From Mariannaea sp. PMI_226 (taxonomy: Eukaryota > Ascomycota > Sordariomycetes > Hypocreales > Nectriaceae): a DNA stretch of 64,000 nt. The stretch lies in the NCBI GenBank assembly GCA_024336345.1, contig JANFOG010000012.1:744001-808000 (forward strand), read 5' to 3'. The notes beneath the pieces are model-generated. The model was not told where the DNA came from. It saw nothing but the letters and a program-made list of their open reading frames with translations, and did not search any database. Below are positions 44,391 to 57,700 of this stretch, in pieces (position 1 is the first letter of the stretch; the number at the start of each line of letters is the position of its first letter). Position numbers and translations under genes: made by a program.

Positions 44391-47201
44391 TCAGAACCCA
44401 ATAGTATAAGATACCCGTGAACCTTAGAAGGTAAATAGAGTTAAGGTGGCAGAGAACTCCCCGAACTGAAGCAGGTGAGAGTAAACTGTATCGGATTTTG
44501 TTTCCATGCATACGCGCCTATCAGCGTGAAAGCGACTCAAGATCTCTGGTCGTATTAATTTCTTTACTGACTACTACTGTATTTCGTACTTTTGATTTCA
44601 ACGATAAGGTGAGCTCCGCTCCGCTGTCGGAGAGCTGTAGTCAAATTTCGAGTTGGAGGCAAAGCAAAGCCGACGTGAAAAGCTGGGGCTAGGGTTTGAT
44701 GCTACACAGTAATTTTGGTTGTACAGTACTTTATAGTACCTACGGTACCTATTTTATCTTACCTTACCTGACTTAGAATAGGCGTAGGTAGGTACGGTCA
44801 CTTTATGCGTAGTCTGTAATCTGGACTACTCCATTCAGTAGTAGCTTGCCCACTGCATAATCTGTCGCTAATATGTGGGCAGAAGAGACATGAGTCGCTG
44901 GGGGAAAGCGTTGAGAGTTTTTCAAAGGGGAGCTAGATTGTTTAGATCCCTTTGATCTATCTCAACTACGCTTTTCCAATCCGGGACCACCATGCCCAGA
45001 ATCCCATCACAGAGTTGGCTCTACCAAACAATAATACAAACCTTGTGCTTATCACCTGAAAGCTGAATGGACTGGATTCGGGTGGTGGCTGATGTCACGG
45101 GGTCTGCCCTGAGGTGCTGGATTGACAACTGAAATGCTTTGCTGGGGGGGCGTTCGTGATGGGGTGTACAGATTAGCCCAAGCAATAATTAGAAGGGCTT
45201 GGTTGTCCCAACATGCCAATTTCTCACCACGGACGGACGAACTCCTGTGCGCGACGCTCTTCGAATCAGACTCTAGTTTTCCCTGCCTGAAGTCCCATCC
45301 ATGTAACCAAGTGAGGTGCAGATCAGTATGAAAAGTCCCCCATGGAGAGACCCTGCAACGTGGGGACCAGACCCCGCGTTTTCGGATGAGGGAGGCTGCT
45401 GGCGTATGACGGCGCGGCGCATGGCCAACCTTTTGCAATGAGCAAACAAATGGGGCGTGACTGATAAGAGAGCCCAACACCAGGCCAGCCCAGGCCTAGT
45501 CACTTCACTTTGTAACCTGCCCGCCAATCCTCCGCCAGACTGGATAGGGGAGGACACATGGAAAGGACAGCGGAAATGGCGGAGAATGGATCCCTTTTTT
45601 CAAAGTATCGAGACTCACTTTCTGTTGGACCGTTTCTCGCCTTTGTCTTAGTCTTTTTAAGCGGACAGGACAATCAATACCTTGCTTGCTTGCTCAAATG
45701 AGATGCCTTCACGTCTGGACTGCGAGAATGACATCCACACCCCGCGTGACCCAATCCCCCCCCAGAAAAGTCCATGCGCACCCCCTCCTCTTGATTGTTA
45801 CTGGTGGTGATGTCACCGATGAGATGAAGCAGTTTGAAGTTTTTGAGTGGGGGATCGAGGGGGATCGAGAGCTTCGGCGACGAACTGATCCGCAAAAACC
45901 TGTCCAACTGGGAAGCTTGGTCACGATAAAAGGGTGTGAGTGGGTTGCTGAACAGCACTCCGTACAATACTGGACAATGAAGAGTCTTGATCATCAAATG
46001 AAACGCGACAATAGTTTGGTAACGGGCTAGCTTAAAGACAAAGCTCTTTTCCATAATGAGCTCTGCGCATGCAGATTTGCAAGGCTATCGTGAAGAGTTT
46101 TCCAAGTGCAACGAGGTCATTGGAATTTGTTACGGCATGACGGGAAGGGGAACGAAGTCCTTCCCCTCCCCCTCCCAAAAAAAAGAGCTATCTACCAAAA
46201 GAAAAGAAAACTAGATACGTGGCGTCCATGCGATTGAAGCAAATGTCTCGCCCGTCTTGCACAGCATTTGAGGCCAGCCGTTAGCGACTTGCAAAATGGG
46301 GGTAACAGCAGCAATGTGCATGTTGCAGATGGGAATTATGCGGCATGGGGTTTGTGTGTGATGAGAAATCGAACAGTCATGGACCTGACCCTGACCCTTT
46401 TGTGCGATGTTACCTGCCGCAGCATACGGGAGATGATTAATGCTCGACACCAAACATCATCGCGGTTATAGACCGGGTATCGAGTTACGAGACGAGCCAG
46501 GCTCGTATGAGCAGGTGTCAAAAGGTTACCCATGCCTCATGACGTTTTTATATGCCAGGTAATTCAATCCGGGGGGACGATTGCTCTCAGGCGAGTCGAT
46601 CGACAAAGTGCCTTGTGAAGGGAGCATCTCGCGTTGTAGGGTCATGTTTCCGATTCATCAAAGTGAATTGCTCCCCCTATGAGGTCTTAGGTGTGCTCTG
46701 CATCATAAAACATGTATTGAATTTGAGACATCTGATGGAAAGAAACGGATTGATGGCTATCTTTGGATGGTAAGACGGGATAGCAACCCATCACATCACG
46801 CTTCAACATACGGGAGTACAGGAAGCCATGTCCTTATCAGTTGAGGCTAGGGTGTGCGTTGCATGACGAGGGCGTGTGGGAGGGAAGTTGTGGAGCCTCG
46901 TCTTTCACTCTCAATCGTTATCTACTGGCTGTGACGTGATCGCGAGGCACAGCTTTAGATTCAAACGCTCGCTATGATGGCTGGAGGCAGCGATGATAAG
47001 CATCCGATCCGGATTGCAGTAGCAACGGAGACGGAACAGAGATGAAGTGGGCGGGCCTCAACAATCACGACGACTGTTATTCTGCCATCTGGTGGCTCGA
47101 CTCGATTTGTGCTGTGCCGGTTCTGCACGCGCTTCCTTGGGGGTTGCCTGGTCCAAGCCCGTCATCCAGTTATTGATCAGAGTGTTTATCCATGCCCTGT
47201 G

Positions 47202-47229
<28 letters not shown>
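47202..47229 (+). repeat. (CT)14 microsatellite
   Basis: Fourteen perfect CT units in gene-free sequence, about 1.6 kb upstream of the 48791 gene. Likely length-polymorphic. Confidence 0.95.
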
Positions 47230-47232
<3 letters not shown>

Positions 47233-48790
47233 CCGCTCCGGTTCTTTCACGCCCTTTCAGCCTGTTTGGATCGCGCATCCTGTTCATGATCTGACTGTCA
47301 ACACTTCCCGTTCTAGGCTCGCCGAGCTGCAGCGTTAAGCCGGCAGTGGTCGAAAGTGAAATCCAATAATTAGTTATCCAAGTTCCTTTTGGCGTTCAAA
47401 GGGTCCCAACAAGCGTCTGGGGTTTGCTACCCGGCTGCACATCCCGTCGTGCCATCCAACCCCCCACGCCACAGGGTTTGGGGGAACTGGGACCCCGGAT
47501 TCAAAATAAGTATTCCTTTCATTCCATCATCTCAGATCGTTGAAAGGCAAACCGAAGTATTTTTTATGGGCGACATACCTTCGTTTCCTGCAGTGACCGC
47601 TTCTCCGTTTCACGAACATTCCTCAATCTCCAGCGGACATAGCAAGAAAACCTCCGACCCAACTCGCTAGATTTGACGGAGACCCCACGATCTCACTAAC
47701 GCCAACGAGTTGGACCCGGCTACATACCTCTCACGCGTCTTCCTTCCGATCCGTATCCTGAAATCGCACATGCCTGCCTGCCTGCCTCGGAAGAGAAAAC
47801 AGAGAGACAACAGCAACCAGACCCAAAAGCGGACAGACGGAGAGGCTGCAAGGAACGACCCGCCATCGAACTAAGAGTAACAACCTGATTCGTTGCTGTC
47901 GTCATTTTGGTTTTCGACACTCAATCAACTTCTTTTTGGCTGTCGCTGGTTTGACTCGTGAGCCAATCCGAGTATTTGGTTTACGTACTGGTAATCTGTC
48001 CGGGACTATTCAGCCTGGGGCCGGTCATCCCCGAAAGGCTTCACCACTGTTCGCCTTGGCCTCTAGGTACATTTTTTGGATTGGCTGGACGTGTCTGAGT
48101 CGCTGCTCTCGTGACTTCTGCATTTCCAAAGGAAAAAAGCCCCCCTCCCTCAAGGAAAAACAAAAGAAAACAAAACAAAACAGTAGAAGAGGCCAAGAAC
48201 AGAACCGAGTCATCCATCATCCTTTAGATTGGCCTGGAGTGAGACTCTGCCTGGCTGGGCTGAGGTGATACTGTGTGACTTTCGCTCAGGGATTCTGCTT
48301 GGGAGAAGGAGTCTATTGTCAGCAATCCACCTCACCTGGCGTCTGGCTGACTGTCGTGTGGCCACTGCTGAGGCCCCCCGAAACACGCTGGAGGGTGCCC
48401 CCGTATTTGCTCACCCTGTACGGAGCGGAGAGCAGGTACTCAGCCCCTCAGGTCCCCTATTAACGTGGCACAAAGAAAGCTGGAGCAGCCAGAACCCTGA
48501 AGCCCCGTCGTTATCTCTCTCCCGTCCGCTGGGCTCCGCTGGGCTCCGCCGGCCTCGTTGCGAGACATGCCTGCGGGCCTCCAGTGGTCAACCCTTTTCC
48601 GCTAGCTCACACCTGCCAGCACACACACCATAACAGCCGGGACGCCAAAAACACACCAGTGCGCCAACAGTACTTACCCTGCCCTGCCTGCCTGACTGCC
48701 TGACTGCCACTCCACTCTTGTCCTGTTCCCCCGGGTGGTTCGGTAACTAATCACTTACCAAGTTAGTGCTGGGCAGCAGACGCCGCGACT

Positions 48791-50527
48791 ATGATGTCTC
48801 CACGGTCTCTCCTGCTTGCCCAGCGCCAGCGTACCGGTCTTGCCCCAGGTCTTGCTCCTTCCACTCCTCCCATTTACGCTCCTTCCTCTCATAGTACTAA
48901 TACTTCCACACCCTCCCCTTCTTGTCCATTCATTCCTCCTGTTGCTCCTCCCTCCTGTTCTTCGACTCAATATCCCGTGGACTTATCCCTCAACAACAAC
49001 ACTACCGCCAATATAACGACCTCAACGAGCTTCTCACCTGTGCGCTGGTCGCCCAACTATGACGAAGGCAAGACCAACATCGCTATCACTGTCACTCCCG
49101 TACCAGTCTCTGTACCTAGACGACAAGTCTCCGATGCCACAATGGGTAAACGCAAGGAACGGCGAGAGACGCTGTCTCTTTCTCCTTCGAGCCCTCCCAC
49201 AACTACCACCAGCTTAACTACCCGACCAACTACGCCAACTGGCCCTGTTAAGATCCCCATCTCTCGCAGTAACCACTTTGGTGCACATACCCAGAAGCGA
49301 ACCTCCTCTCGCAGAAGGGCCCAGGACAATCTTGCTTCTATGGATGGTGTCGCGCCTTCGCTTGTTGCTCTCTTGGCCGTTACCGACATCCCTCGGCCCA
49401 AGCAACTCCGCCGCCAACGGCATAGATCTACGAAAACCATGGCAGTGGAAGAGGTTATTGAATGCCAAAACAGTTCTGAGAAGGACATGAGCTGGTCTCT
49501 GAGTCGGTCTTTGAGCAAGAGCCCGCTGGATATGCTTCTCTCGCCACCTCGTGAAGCCATGGATGACGATGACAGCATGACCGACAGCATGAGTGATTGC
49601 AATCTTGGCCCCGTCATGTCCACGAGGACTTACTCAATGGACTCGATTCCTTCCCTTGACGAATCTTTCTCAAGCGACAACCTTTCATCTCTGGATACAC
49701 CACGGACTCCATTTTCTCTCTCGCGCAGAAGCAGATTCACTCCTAAGCGCATGTCTCTTGAACCTGTTGTGTCGCCCCCTGGCTCTGTTGACGAACATCC
49801 TTTGGCTCCAGGAAATGGCGATGACGACGATGAACCAACACTGTTTAAGCTACCTGAGGAGAGCCCAAGCCCAAAGTTGCAATTCTTGCAGCCCTTCAAG
49901 CCTTTAAGGTCTGTTTTCAAGTCCAACTTGACTGCATCGCTTCGAGCTTTACGATCAGCTGCCAAATCGTTTTCGGCCATCAACTTTCCGTCGATTCCCC
50001 CGGACGACATGCTCACCCGATCCATCCTTACCATTGACCCCAACGTCCCGTACGCAGATGAACGTCGCCCTCCTGTACTTGAAGAGATCCCCTCGGAGGC
50101 TCTGCGCCGGTATCTCAACCCCACTACGGCCTCGCGCATCGAGTCCCCAACGAAGACGTACCGTGCCGGAACCTTCGCGGCATCAATTCAGATGCGCACT
50201 TACAAAATTCAGCGGAACCGAGGGTCCCCGCCGCCTGGTAGAAACCCTTATCCGTCAACGTCGCTGCAGTCAACTCCAGCACCTCCACAGCCGCAGCCGC
50301 AAGGCCCCACACAAGCAGCACCTGGCATGCGACAACGAGAGATGCGCGAGAATTCCGATTTCATCCGCGTGGCAGTTATGGAGATGGCCATGCGCAAACG
50401 CGGTAAATTGGACGACCAACGACCAGGCCGAGCTCGCTGGGCCCTTCCTCCAAGGAAAATGAACAACAAGCCTTACGAGATTGCGCCTGACGGTGTCCCG
50501 GTACGATGGATCCCTATCACTGTTTGA
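48791..50527 (+). CDS. Conserved hypothetical protein, Ser/Pro/Thr-rich, with basic C-terminal block
   Basis: A single exon of 578 residues that I do not recognise as a named family. The first 350 residues are low-complexity Ser/Pro/Thr with several basic patches (GKRKERRET, KRTSSRRRAQ, PKQLRRQRHR) that could be nuclear-localisation signals, plus acidic runs (MDDDDSMTDSMSD, GNGDDDDE). The ordered-looking parts are about 370-470 (FLQPFKPLRSVFKSNLTASLRALRSAAKSF, then VLEEIPSEALRRYLNP) and the C-terminus (SDFIRVAVMEMAMRKRGKLD, ARWALPPRK, VPVRWIPITV), which I would expect to be conserved. No signal peptide or transmembrane segment is seen. Many SP/TP sites suggest phosphorylation. Codon use and an unbroken frame of this length support a real gene. 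A second ATG follows the first directly. Confidence 0.8.
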   Translation: MMSPRSLLLAQRQRTGLAPGLAPSTPPIYAPSSHSTNTSTPSPSCPFIPPVAPPSCSSTQYPVDLSLNNNTTANITTSTSFSPVRWSPNYDEGKTNIAITVTPVPVSVPRRQVSDATMGKRKERRETLSLSPSSPPTTTTSLTTRPTTPTGPVKIPISRSNHFGAHTQKRTSSRRRAQDNLASMDGVAPSLVALLAVTDIPRPKQLRRQRHRSTKTMAVEEVIECQNSSEKDMSWSLSRSLSKSPLDMLLSPPREAMDDDDSMTDSMSDCNLGPVMSTRTYSMDSIPSLDESFSSDNLSSLDTPRTPFSLSRRSRFTPKRMSLEPVVSPPGSVDEHPLAPGNGDDDDEPTLFKLPEESPSPKLQFLQPFKPLRSVFKSNLTASLRALRSAAKSFSAINFPSIPPDDMLTRSILTIDPNVPYADERRPPVLEEIPSEALRRYLNPTTASRIESPTKTYRAGTFAASIQMRTYKIQRNRGSPPPGRNPYPSTSLQSTPAPPQPQPQGPTQAAPGMRQREMRENSDFIRVAVMEMAMRKRGKLDDQRPGRARWALPPRKMNNKPYEIAPDGVPVRWIPITV

Positions 50528-52044
50528 AACGTTTATTTTGGAGCACTGTGTGAGGATGCTGTCACGATGGCCAGCTCACAGATACCCTAACACACCTGGA
50601 AGGGCACCGGGGAGGCGGTGGACGCGACCGAATGACACGTCATGTACCTGAGCAGGGTTCCTTTGCAACACCGATTCGGGCAGGACCACCACCGCCGAAT
50701 TGGCAGCCGATAACGCCCACCCCTCTCTGCGCCGGGGCCTCTCCCACTACATCGGTAATGATGCAAATTTTTCCGCAGTGGAAGCGTTTTAGAAGCTCAC
50801 GATGGGCCTGGGTCCCACAACCCGACCCTAAATCGGAACTTGACCAAAAGGGGCCAAAAAACGAGTGTTGACATCACAGACCATCGATAAGGACTTTTTT
50901 TTTTCTCTGGATCCGAACTCGAGGACAGGGGAAAAAATCGGCGCCACCACCACTACCACTAGATGAGCGTTTGAGTCAACGGATCATGCAAACGTTGCAT
51001 CCCATCTTCCGCAGAGGTCCTATACCGGACCTTGGTAATTGGACGCCGTCACTACGATCACAATCACTACTATAACCACATACACTACGACTACCCAGTC
51101 TCATTCTTCATGGACTCGGATTTCCTTTTTATTTTTTTTTATTTTTTAGAAGTGGGCGGCATCATTTTGGATACCTTTACTCTGTTACGAAAACAGGATG
51201 CACTAGCGAGCATATTACATGGTGTCCCGGAGTTGCTTCTTTATTCACAGTTTTTTTTTTTCTTTTGTGTTACTCATCTTTTACATACCCTTTCTCGAGT
51301 TGAGTGCCTTTGTTTGGCCGAGTGACTCCACTCGTGCGGGCTTTTCCTCCGAAAGAACAAGACAAGATGGCTCGTGCCGGGGGTTTGTCAGGCGAGTCTG
51401 ATTTCTATTAGGTAGTCTCGGGAGAAGATGGAAAAGAAATCTCTTTGTGCGAGAGATTTAAAGGCTGAACTACAAATTTGTATTTGTCGAGCAGAAATTG
51501 GCATTACAGGATTCAACCGGAGGCATTTTTTTTCCTATCCAATTTAACGGATTAGGTGGAAGTTACAGGAGTTATCAAGGACGGAGCAGACCATGTCTCA
51601 AAGTGATGAAATGAGCTGTATGATGGGCAAGGAATTAGCGGTTGACGCAGGAGAGATCCATAGCGCTTTGATGCTTGTAGGTAGATACCTCAATTTTTGA
51701 ATATTTCATTTTATTATATCACGTCTTTGTGTGCGTGTGAAATTATGAACTGTTGTTTGCTTTTGTCAATGGGACAGGATGCAGTCTGCAGGCATACCCA
51801 ACAAGCATACTTAGGTACCCGTTTTGATGTGTCAGAAGCTCAACCGAGACGATTTTTTTTCTTCACTTTCAGCTTCACCGACCATTCAATAACTCGGGAC
51901 ATGATTGATGAGCCAATCCGGGGAAATGAAGAAGTAGGGGACCTAATTGGATCCGCTTCCATTTATGTTACATACGGTAACTACTTGCATGGCATGCATA
52001 TTTGAAGGGTACGTAGCTTTCAAATTGGTGGAGCTGACTACTAA

Positions 52045-52059
52045 GGGGGGGGGGGGGGG
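52045..52059 (+). repeat. Homopolymer of 15 G
   Basis: Fifteen consecutive G's on the plus strand. This is rare in this otherwise A/T-homopolymer-rich spacer. It has potential for G-quadruplex formation and for sequencing length error. Confidence 0.9.
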
Positions 52060-52732
52060 TTTATATGCACTGTGCCATTGAGCTGTCACTAATTAACCAC
52101 CGCTTACCTACGAATCTGTACTAGATTCATAAGTGGTAATGTATACATCCTGTGGTTTCCGAGTTGTGGAGGAGGAGGAGGAGGATGAAGATTGAGGGAG
52201 ATAATGAGAATCCCCTTTCCCGATGGCCGTTAGGGCTGGATGGCTGGGGGCAGGCCGGCGGGCGAGCGGGCACAGTCCATGCAGACCTTCCCCCTTGTCC
52301 ATGCCCATGAGAGGAGCTGAGTTACTGTAGGAGTGGAGAGAGAGGGACTGAAGGGTGATTTCCTTTTAGTTCTTTTCTAGAAGGATGAGTTAATTGACCG
52401 AAAATGAAGAATAAAAATATAAAATAAAAATAAAAAATCTGTAAAGGAAAAAAAAACACAAAGGACCCCTCCCCGCGCCATGAACTTTTGCATCGTGTCA
52501 AACCAGGACCCCTAACCTCCCACTACCGACTGGCCCTATTTGAGGTTTCCTACCTAAGACACCAATAACCGTTAACTAGACCGCTAGAATATTATGGTGA
52601 ACCTTCTCTCCGATATGCGCGATATTTCTCACTCCGACCAGCCTCCGACGGGCTCTGGGGATTGGGTTTGTCTTTTCTATTTGTTATAAGTTTTTTTTAA
52701 TTCTAATTCCATTTATTTGGTCATCTTTCTCA

Positions 52733-52750
52733 GTTGTTGTTGTTGTTGTT
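52733..52750 (+). repeat. (GTT)6 microsatellite
   Basis: Six perfect GTT units in the long 3' spacer; no role evident. Confidence 0.85.
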
Positions 52751-54736
52751 TCTTACGGGAAAATGTTGAAATTCCCCGAACGCCCCCTTGCACTCACTCC
52801 CGACTTGGGAAGAGGGTAATTTTTTTTTTGTTTGCCGTTTGGTGTAGTTCCTTTGTTGTGGCTGCATGAAATTACGTACACAGCAGATATACTATACACA
52901 AGACAAAAAAAAGAACCCTGGAACAAAAAACAGAAGAATCACAAGTTTGTAGTTAATAGTAAAAGAGGCCAGGACTGCATCCGGCGGTGTGAAAAAAGAA
53001 CATGTAACTGACCCCTCCCTCCCCCTCCTCCTCCTTGGGACTTTCTGGGGAGAAGAGAAAGAAAAGGGCATGTCACAGCCATTACTTTACTTGCCCTTCT
53101 ATTCGACTTTTAAATTTTTTTTTTGTTCGAACCCCCCTCCCACATTCAGCTTGTGAGTAATTATGTTCTGTGTTGTCAACTTTCTAGTTCCCGATCACTG
53201 TAATTTCCCATGTTCTAATCACGTAGGCGCCCTCCCCCCTCTCTTCATTACCCCTCCTCCCTTGTATAAGGAAAGTCGGGAAAAAGAAAAGGAATAAAAC
53301 TAAAACAACTAACTTTAACTTAACTAACCACTTCCCATTCTTTAACTACTATAGTAGTAGTCTGTAGTTTGATAAGAAAACGAGATGAGATAGCTTTACG
53401 CTCACCTGCCCGCCTTCCCTTTTGGGAGTGTGTCCTTTTGTTTTCTCGTCCCTTTTTTTTTTTTGGTCGTAATTACATTCCCCTCGAACTGAACACGCAA
53501 ATAGCCCACACCACATGTCAGGGCCCTGTATCATCGTACTTCTGGTAAGGGTTTCGGTTCCCCAGAAGCGAGCATAGTTCGAGGAGAGGAGTGACACACA
53601 CAACGGAGGGATCCACTGCGGAGTGCCTTAACAGTACGGGGGCATGAGAGAAAGAAGGAGGAGGAGCTAGGTAGGTAGATTAAATGCGTCAGTACAGTCC
53701 TATGGTCATGACGAAGGGAGTTCCCTTTTTTTCTTCTTTTCTTCTTCTTTTTTTCTTCAAAGGCATGGAAAAATTTCGTGAATGAGAAGACTATGGTGTG
53801 TTATCCCAAAGCTGTGCATTTCTACATTGTAGTAACTTATAAACACCGTGACCTATATATATACCATACAAGTCGCCGATTATTCCTGCTATGCCGTCTC
53901 ATTCAAATCTAGCTTCAATACGAATTTGACCAAATGTGTATCATGTGTGTGTATCCATACCTAATTTTGAAAAGTAATCGTATGTATTGTTGAAAGCCTA
54001 ACTATATATATAACAGGTGTCCCGGCTTGATGTTGACTTATTATACTATAGAATCCCAGAAAAGTGGTAGGTAGGCATGTTAAGATGCATCTGCTACCTG
54101 CATTGCTTGCAAGATTTACTCAACATCCCACCCCATCATCGGCCTTCCTCCTCAACTCGAACTGACAGACAGGGTTTCACAGATACCTCGCCAGCCCTCC
54201 AACCCGCTCTTCCCATAATTTTTTTCCTTTCCTTTCCCTCTTCCCAATGAATCACTCATATGAATTGCTGGCGCTATACCCAAGGAAAAGAAGAAAAAAA
54301 GAGAAGAAAAGAAAAATGAACAAGCATGGAAATAAACAAGAGCAGACATGCAAATGTTTGCTCCAACCCTGCCTCCAATGTCCAGTGTTGATGTGAAACT
54401 CGCAAAAACGCCTCCCCTCCTCCACCAACCACCACCACCGGCCGTGAGGAGAGATGTATGAACATGAGAAGTGACATAGGTGTGTAAGTCACTTCCAAAA
54501 AAAAAAAAAAAGAAGAAGAAAAAGGAAAAAAGAAAAGAGGGAGAGACAGAGAGGAGATAAGATGACACTCCTCCATCCTGTGGTGATTTCCAACCGTGCG
54601 CCATGTCCGTTTTTGTTCTATAAGTCACAGCCAACATGACTCCTCCATCTAAATCAAAAATAGAGATAGATGTCCATCATCCTCATCTTCCGTTATCGCC
54701 TCTCCGCCGTTTCGTCTACTTTGTAAGTTGACCTCT

Positions 54737-57700
54737 TTATTTCCTGCCTCCTCCCCAACTCAGACGTCTTGATCTTTGGTCTTGTGAGGGCGGCCGTCCT
54801 TCTTCATCATCGACGGCCTCTTCATCCTCCTGCATCCCGTTGGAGTCGCGGTGGCTCATGCGGTACGTCAACGCACTCAGCTTGTCCTTCAGGTTGGTCG
54901 TGCCAGTCTTCCTTTTCACACCCCCATCGTAGCTGCCCATGCTGGACGTAGGACGCTCCATGGTTGTGCCTATGCGCCTGAATGCAGCTTGCTGGGAGAC
55001 CTGTGAAGGCGCCGTGCTGTGTCCGCTGCTCGTTCCTGGGCGGAGAAGTTCTATTCCTTGCTGATACCTGGTGCGATCTCCATCAATGGGCGTGGGCGGT
55101 GTCATCATCAGATAAGCGGGAACACTGGTCGGGGCATGTGTCCCAGATGTGCCGTTGCGGTGGGATCTACGGCTCGCCACGCTAGAGCTACGACTTCGCC
55201 TACTGGGTGGCGGGATACTGCTATGCGTGCTACCGGCTCGGAGGGAACGTGGTGGCGAGCGTGAGAAGTCCATTGGCGATGTGCCATACATGCTGGATGA
55301 GTCGTCGCTATCATTGATGCTGCCAGGGTAATGCTGCGAACCACCCGAGGACGAAGGGGCAATCAGAACCGAACTGTTGGCCAACTCACGTAGCTTGTTG
55401 CGTTGCTCAGCATTTGGTCGGTGCTTGGAGAACTTGTTCCCAATGAGAGCGCCTGTGTGAGAGATGAGCGCTTTTACCACTGCTTTTTTAAGTGCCAGTG
55501 CCAAATCCAAGTTGGACCACGTCTTGTTCTGCCATTCGATGCTGGGCATCCTGAAGACGAAGTCGTGCACATCCTCAAAGTTTCGCTGGTCTTTGCCCTT
55601 GTAACTCAAGCACAGGACTACGGACGGCATCTTGATGGACGCAAAGGTCATAAAGTTACTGGCACGAGTCATCATCTTGGTCAAGTCGTCTGATGCACCC
55701 TTATCCTTGTCATCAGATTTCTTGCTCAGGCCAAACCGTCCTCGTCTCTCGCTGCTCGCAATCGATTCCCGGCCATCCTTCGATGACTGGCCGGTGCTTG
55801 TTCGTCCAACACCTATACGAGGATGAGAGGCTGATCGCAGCGATTCGTGTGAAGGCTTCTTCAGCATTGATTTGGATGTTGGTGCGCGGAATAGACGGAA
55901 CGAGTGACCGTCGCCAGAGTGAACGCTTAGCGCCTTCTTCGACTGACGCTCTGCCTTCGAGTTGGACGTCAACGTAGGCTGCAAACGAAGCTCCAGTGAA
56001 CCCGGCCGCGTGGAGAATGACGAAGAATCCTTATCAATCGAGTTTGTCTCTGATCGATTAGTGGAGCTAGGCAAGGATATATCGTCGTCCTCCTCACCAC
56101 CCGGCATTTGCTTGAGCATAAACGGCGAGTTGTTCTTTGCATCTCCGTTGGTGGCAGTGCTCAACTGATCCCCGTCCATACCGGGGAAGATATACTCAAA
56201 CAACCGCCGTCCTAGTTCACGCTCCAGTCGGACTTTGACTGGCAAGACGTTGACCTCGAATCGATCCATGACAGGGATACCAGCAATGGCTTCAAGCATA
56301 TACCAGTACACGCGTATCATATCCTTGCCCTGTATCTCAGGCGCTGGAGGCCGTTCCTGATCAATGAACGGCGCAACCATGTCGGGATATGTGGCATCTG
56401 GTAGCAGATTCAGGCCGAGTACCTTTCCAACACGGATGAGATTGACGTGGGAGCCATCCGAGTTGTCAGTACGGTCGTACTCCAGGTCCTTTAGCTGCAA
56501 TTCCACCAAGGGGTCGTTGGAATCCTGCATCAGGTGCCAGACAATATCTCGAACCGAGATGTTCCACTTCAACAAGCCCGTGCTATCAGAGTTGGCGTCA
56601 ACCTTCTTCCTCTGAGAGGTCGTGATGGCCTTCATCATGAAGAAGAGTTCATCTTCGCAGGCAACCAAATCCCGCTCCAGCCGAAGACGGTCCTCCCAGC
56701 CCTTCTTATCGAGATACTTGGCATATATTTGGAAATGTTCCTTGATTTCCTCCATTTCCCGGATGCGCTGTTGAAGTTTCTGCACCATGGCAGGAGCTCC
56801 ACTCAGATCGCTAAAGTCGGACGCAAGAATGATCTTCTCCAGACGCTCACTTCTTGTCTTCTCCAGAGGCTCGTTGTACATGAGGAGGTCCAAAACGATA
56901 ACGTAGAGTGCGTAGTACTGTGATGAGTTACAGAGTGCACGGGCTTGAGGAAACTCGACCCATAGGTTGTCTATTCGGTTCTCGGCCGTTTCAGGAGAGG
57001 CCTCATTGGGACCATCTGTATTGACCTCATCGTTGTATTTGAGACGCAGGTTGTTGTATTTGTCGTATCGGAGCATTGCTGACGTCTTTTGCACAACTCG
57101 TTTGAAGCCAAAGGGATCGGCTTGGAAGTCGAAAACGATCTCAATAGGCACCCATGGAGGCCAGGATGATCCATTTGTAGTTCCGTACTTGCTGCCCACG
57201 TACATAGATAGCAGGTTAGTGAGAAACCACTTCTGGTGCGTAACAAAGAACTGGATACTGTCCATATTGACCAAGAAACGTCGCTGAACGAGACCACTGA
57301 CGGTGTCAGATATTCTTTCCCTATCCATGACCTCTATCACCTTCAGCTCCATTCCCTTCGCTGTTGCCAGCACGACGTGTTTCTTGTTCTTATCGCTCTG
57401 AAGCTGGATCTGTGGAGCGATAATGCGGATGTGGTAACTACTCTGAGGATTGAACTCCTCAGAAATGCCGTAAACGAGGTCTTCAATCGACCCTTCAACA
57501 ATGCCTTCTTGGTTGGTACTCCAAGTGGCGTTTGTGAATTTCCGACCATCACCCAAAATCTTCCTGATTCGATCCTCAATATCTAATGGGTCATCGCTCT
57601 CGTTGATACTTGGGTTCTTCGAAGATGCAGTAGTAGGGGTTGACTTGGGCTTGTTGTTTGCTTTGGCCCTGTTCTGTTCCTCCACAATGTCCAGGATGAA

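Larger units (their letters stand above)
43656..48790. other. Gene-free stretch up to the hypothetical-protein gene
   Basis: About 5.1 kb without a supported gene. It contains the 14-bp tandem repeat at 44350-44390, a TACCT-rich patch at 44725-44800, a (CT)14 microsatellite (47202-47229) and TGCC/CCTGACTG short tandem repeats near 47771 and 48684. The final 1.5 kb before 48791 is C-rich and probably promoter plus a long 5' leader. The overlapping frames at 45052-45557 and 45674-46054 lie on both strands and carry no motif. Confidence 0.5.
50528..54736. other. Long convergent gap between the hypothetical gene and FMP27
   Basis: 4.2 kb between two stop codons facing each other, unusually long for convergent genes. 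It holds poly-T runs, a G15 run, (GGA)6 at about 52168-52185, (GTT)6 at 52733-52750, A-rich stretches at 52400-52460 and near 54495, and TAGGTA motifs. No gene or RNA was recognised. The minus-strand frames at 54152-54637 are driven by purine/pyrimidine low complexity. Confidence 0.5.

Noticed and set aside
45052..46054. Frames of 94-142 codons on both strands
   Set aside because: Mutually overlapping, no motif, and tied to GC-rich composition.
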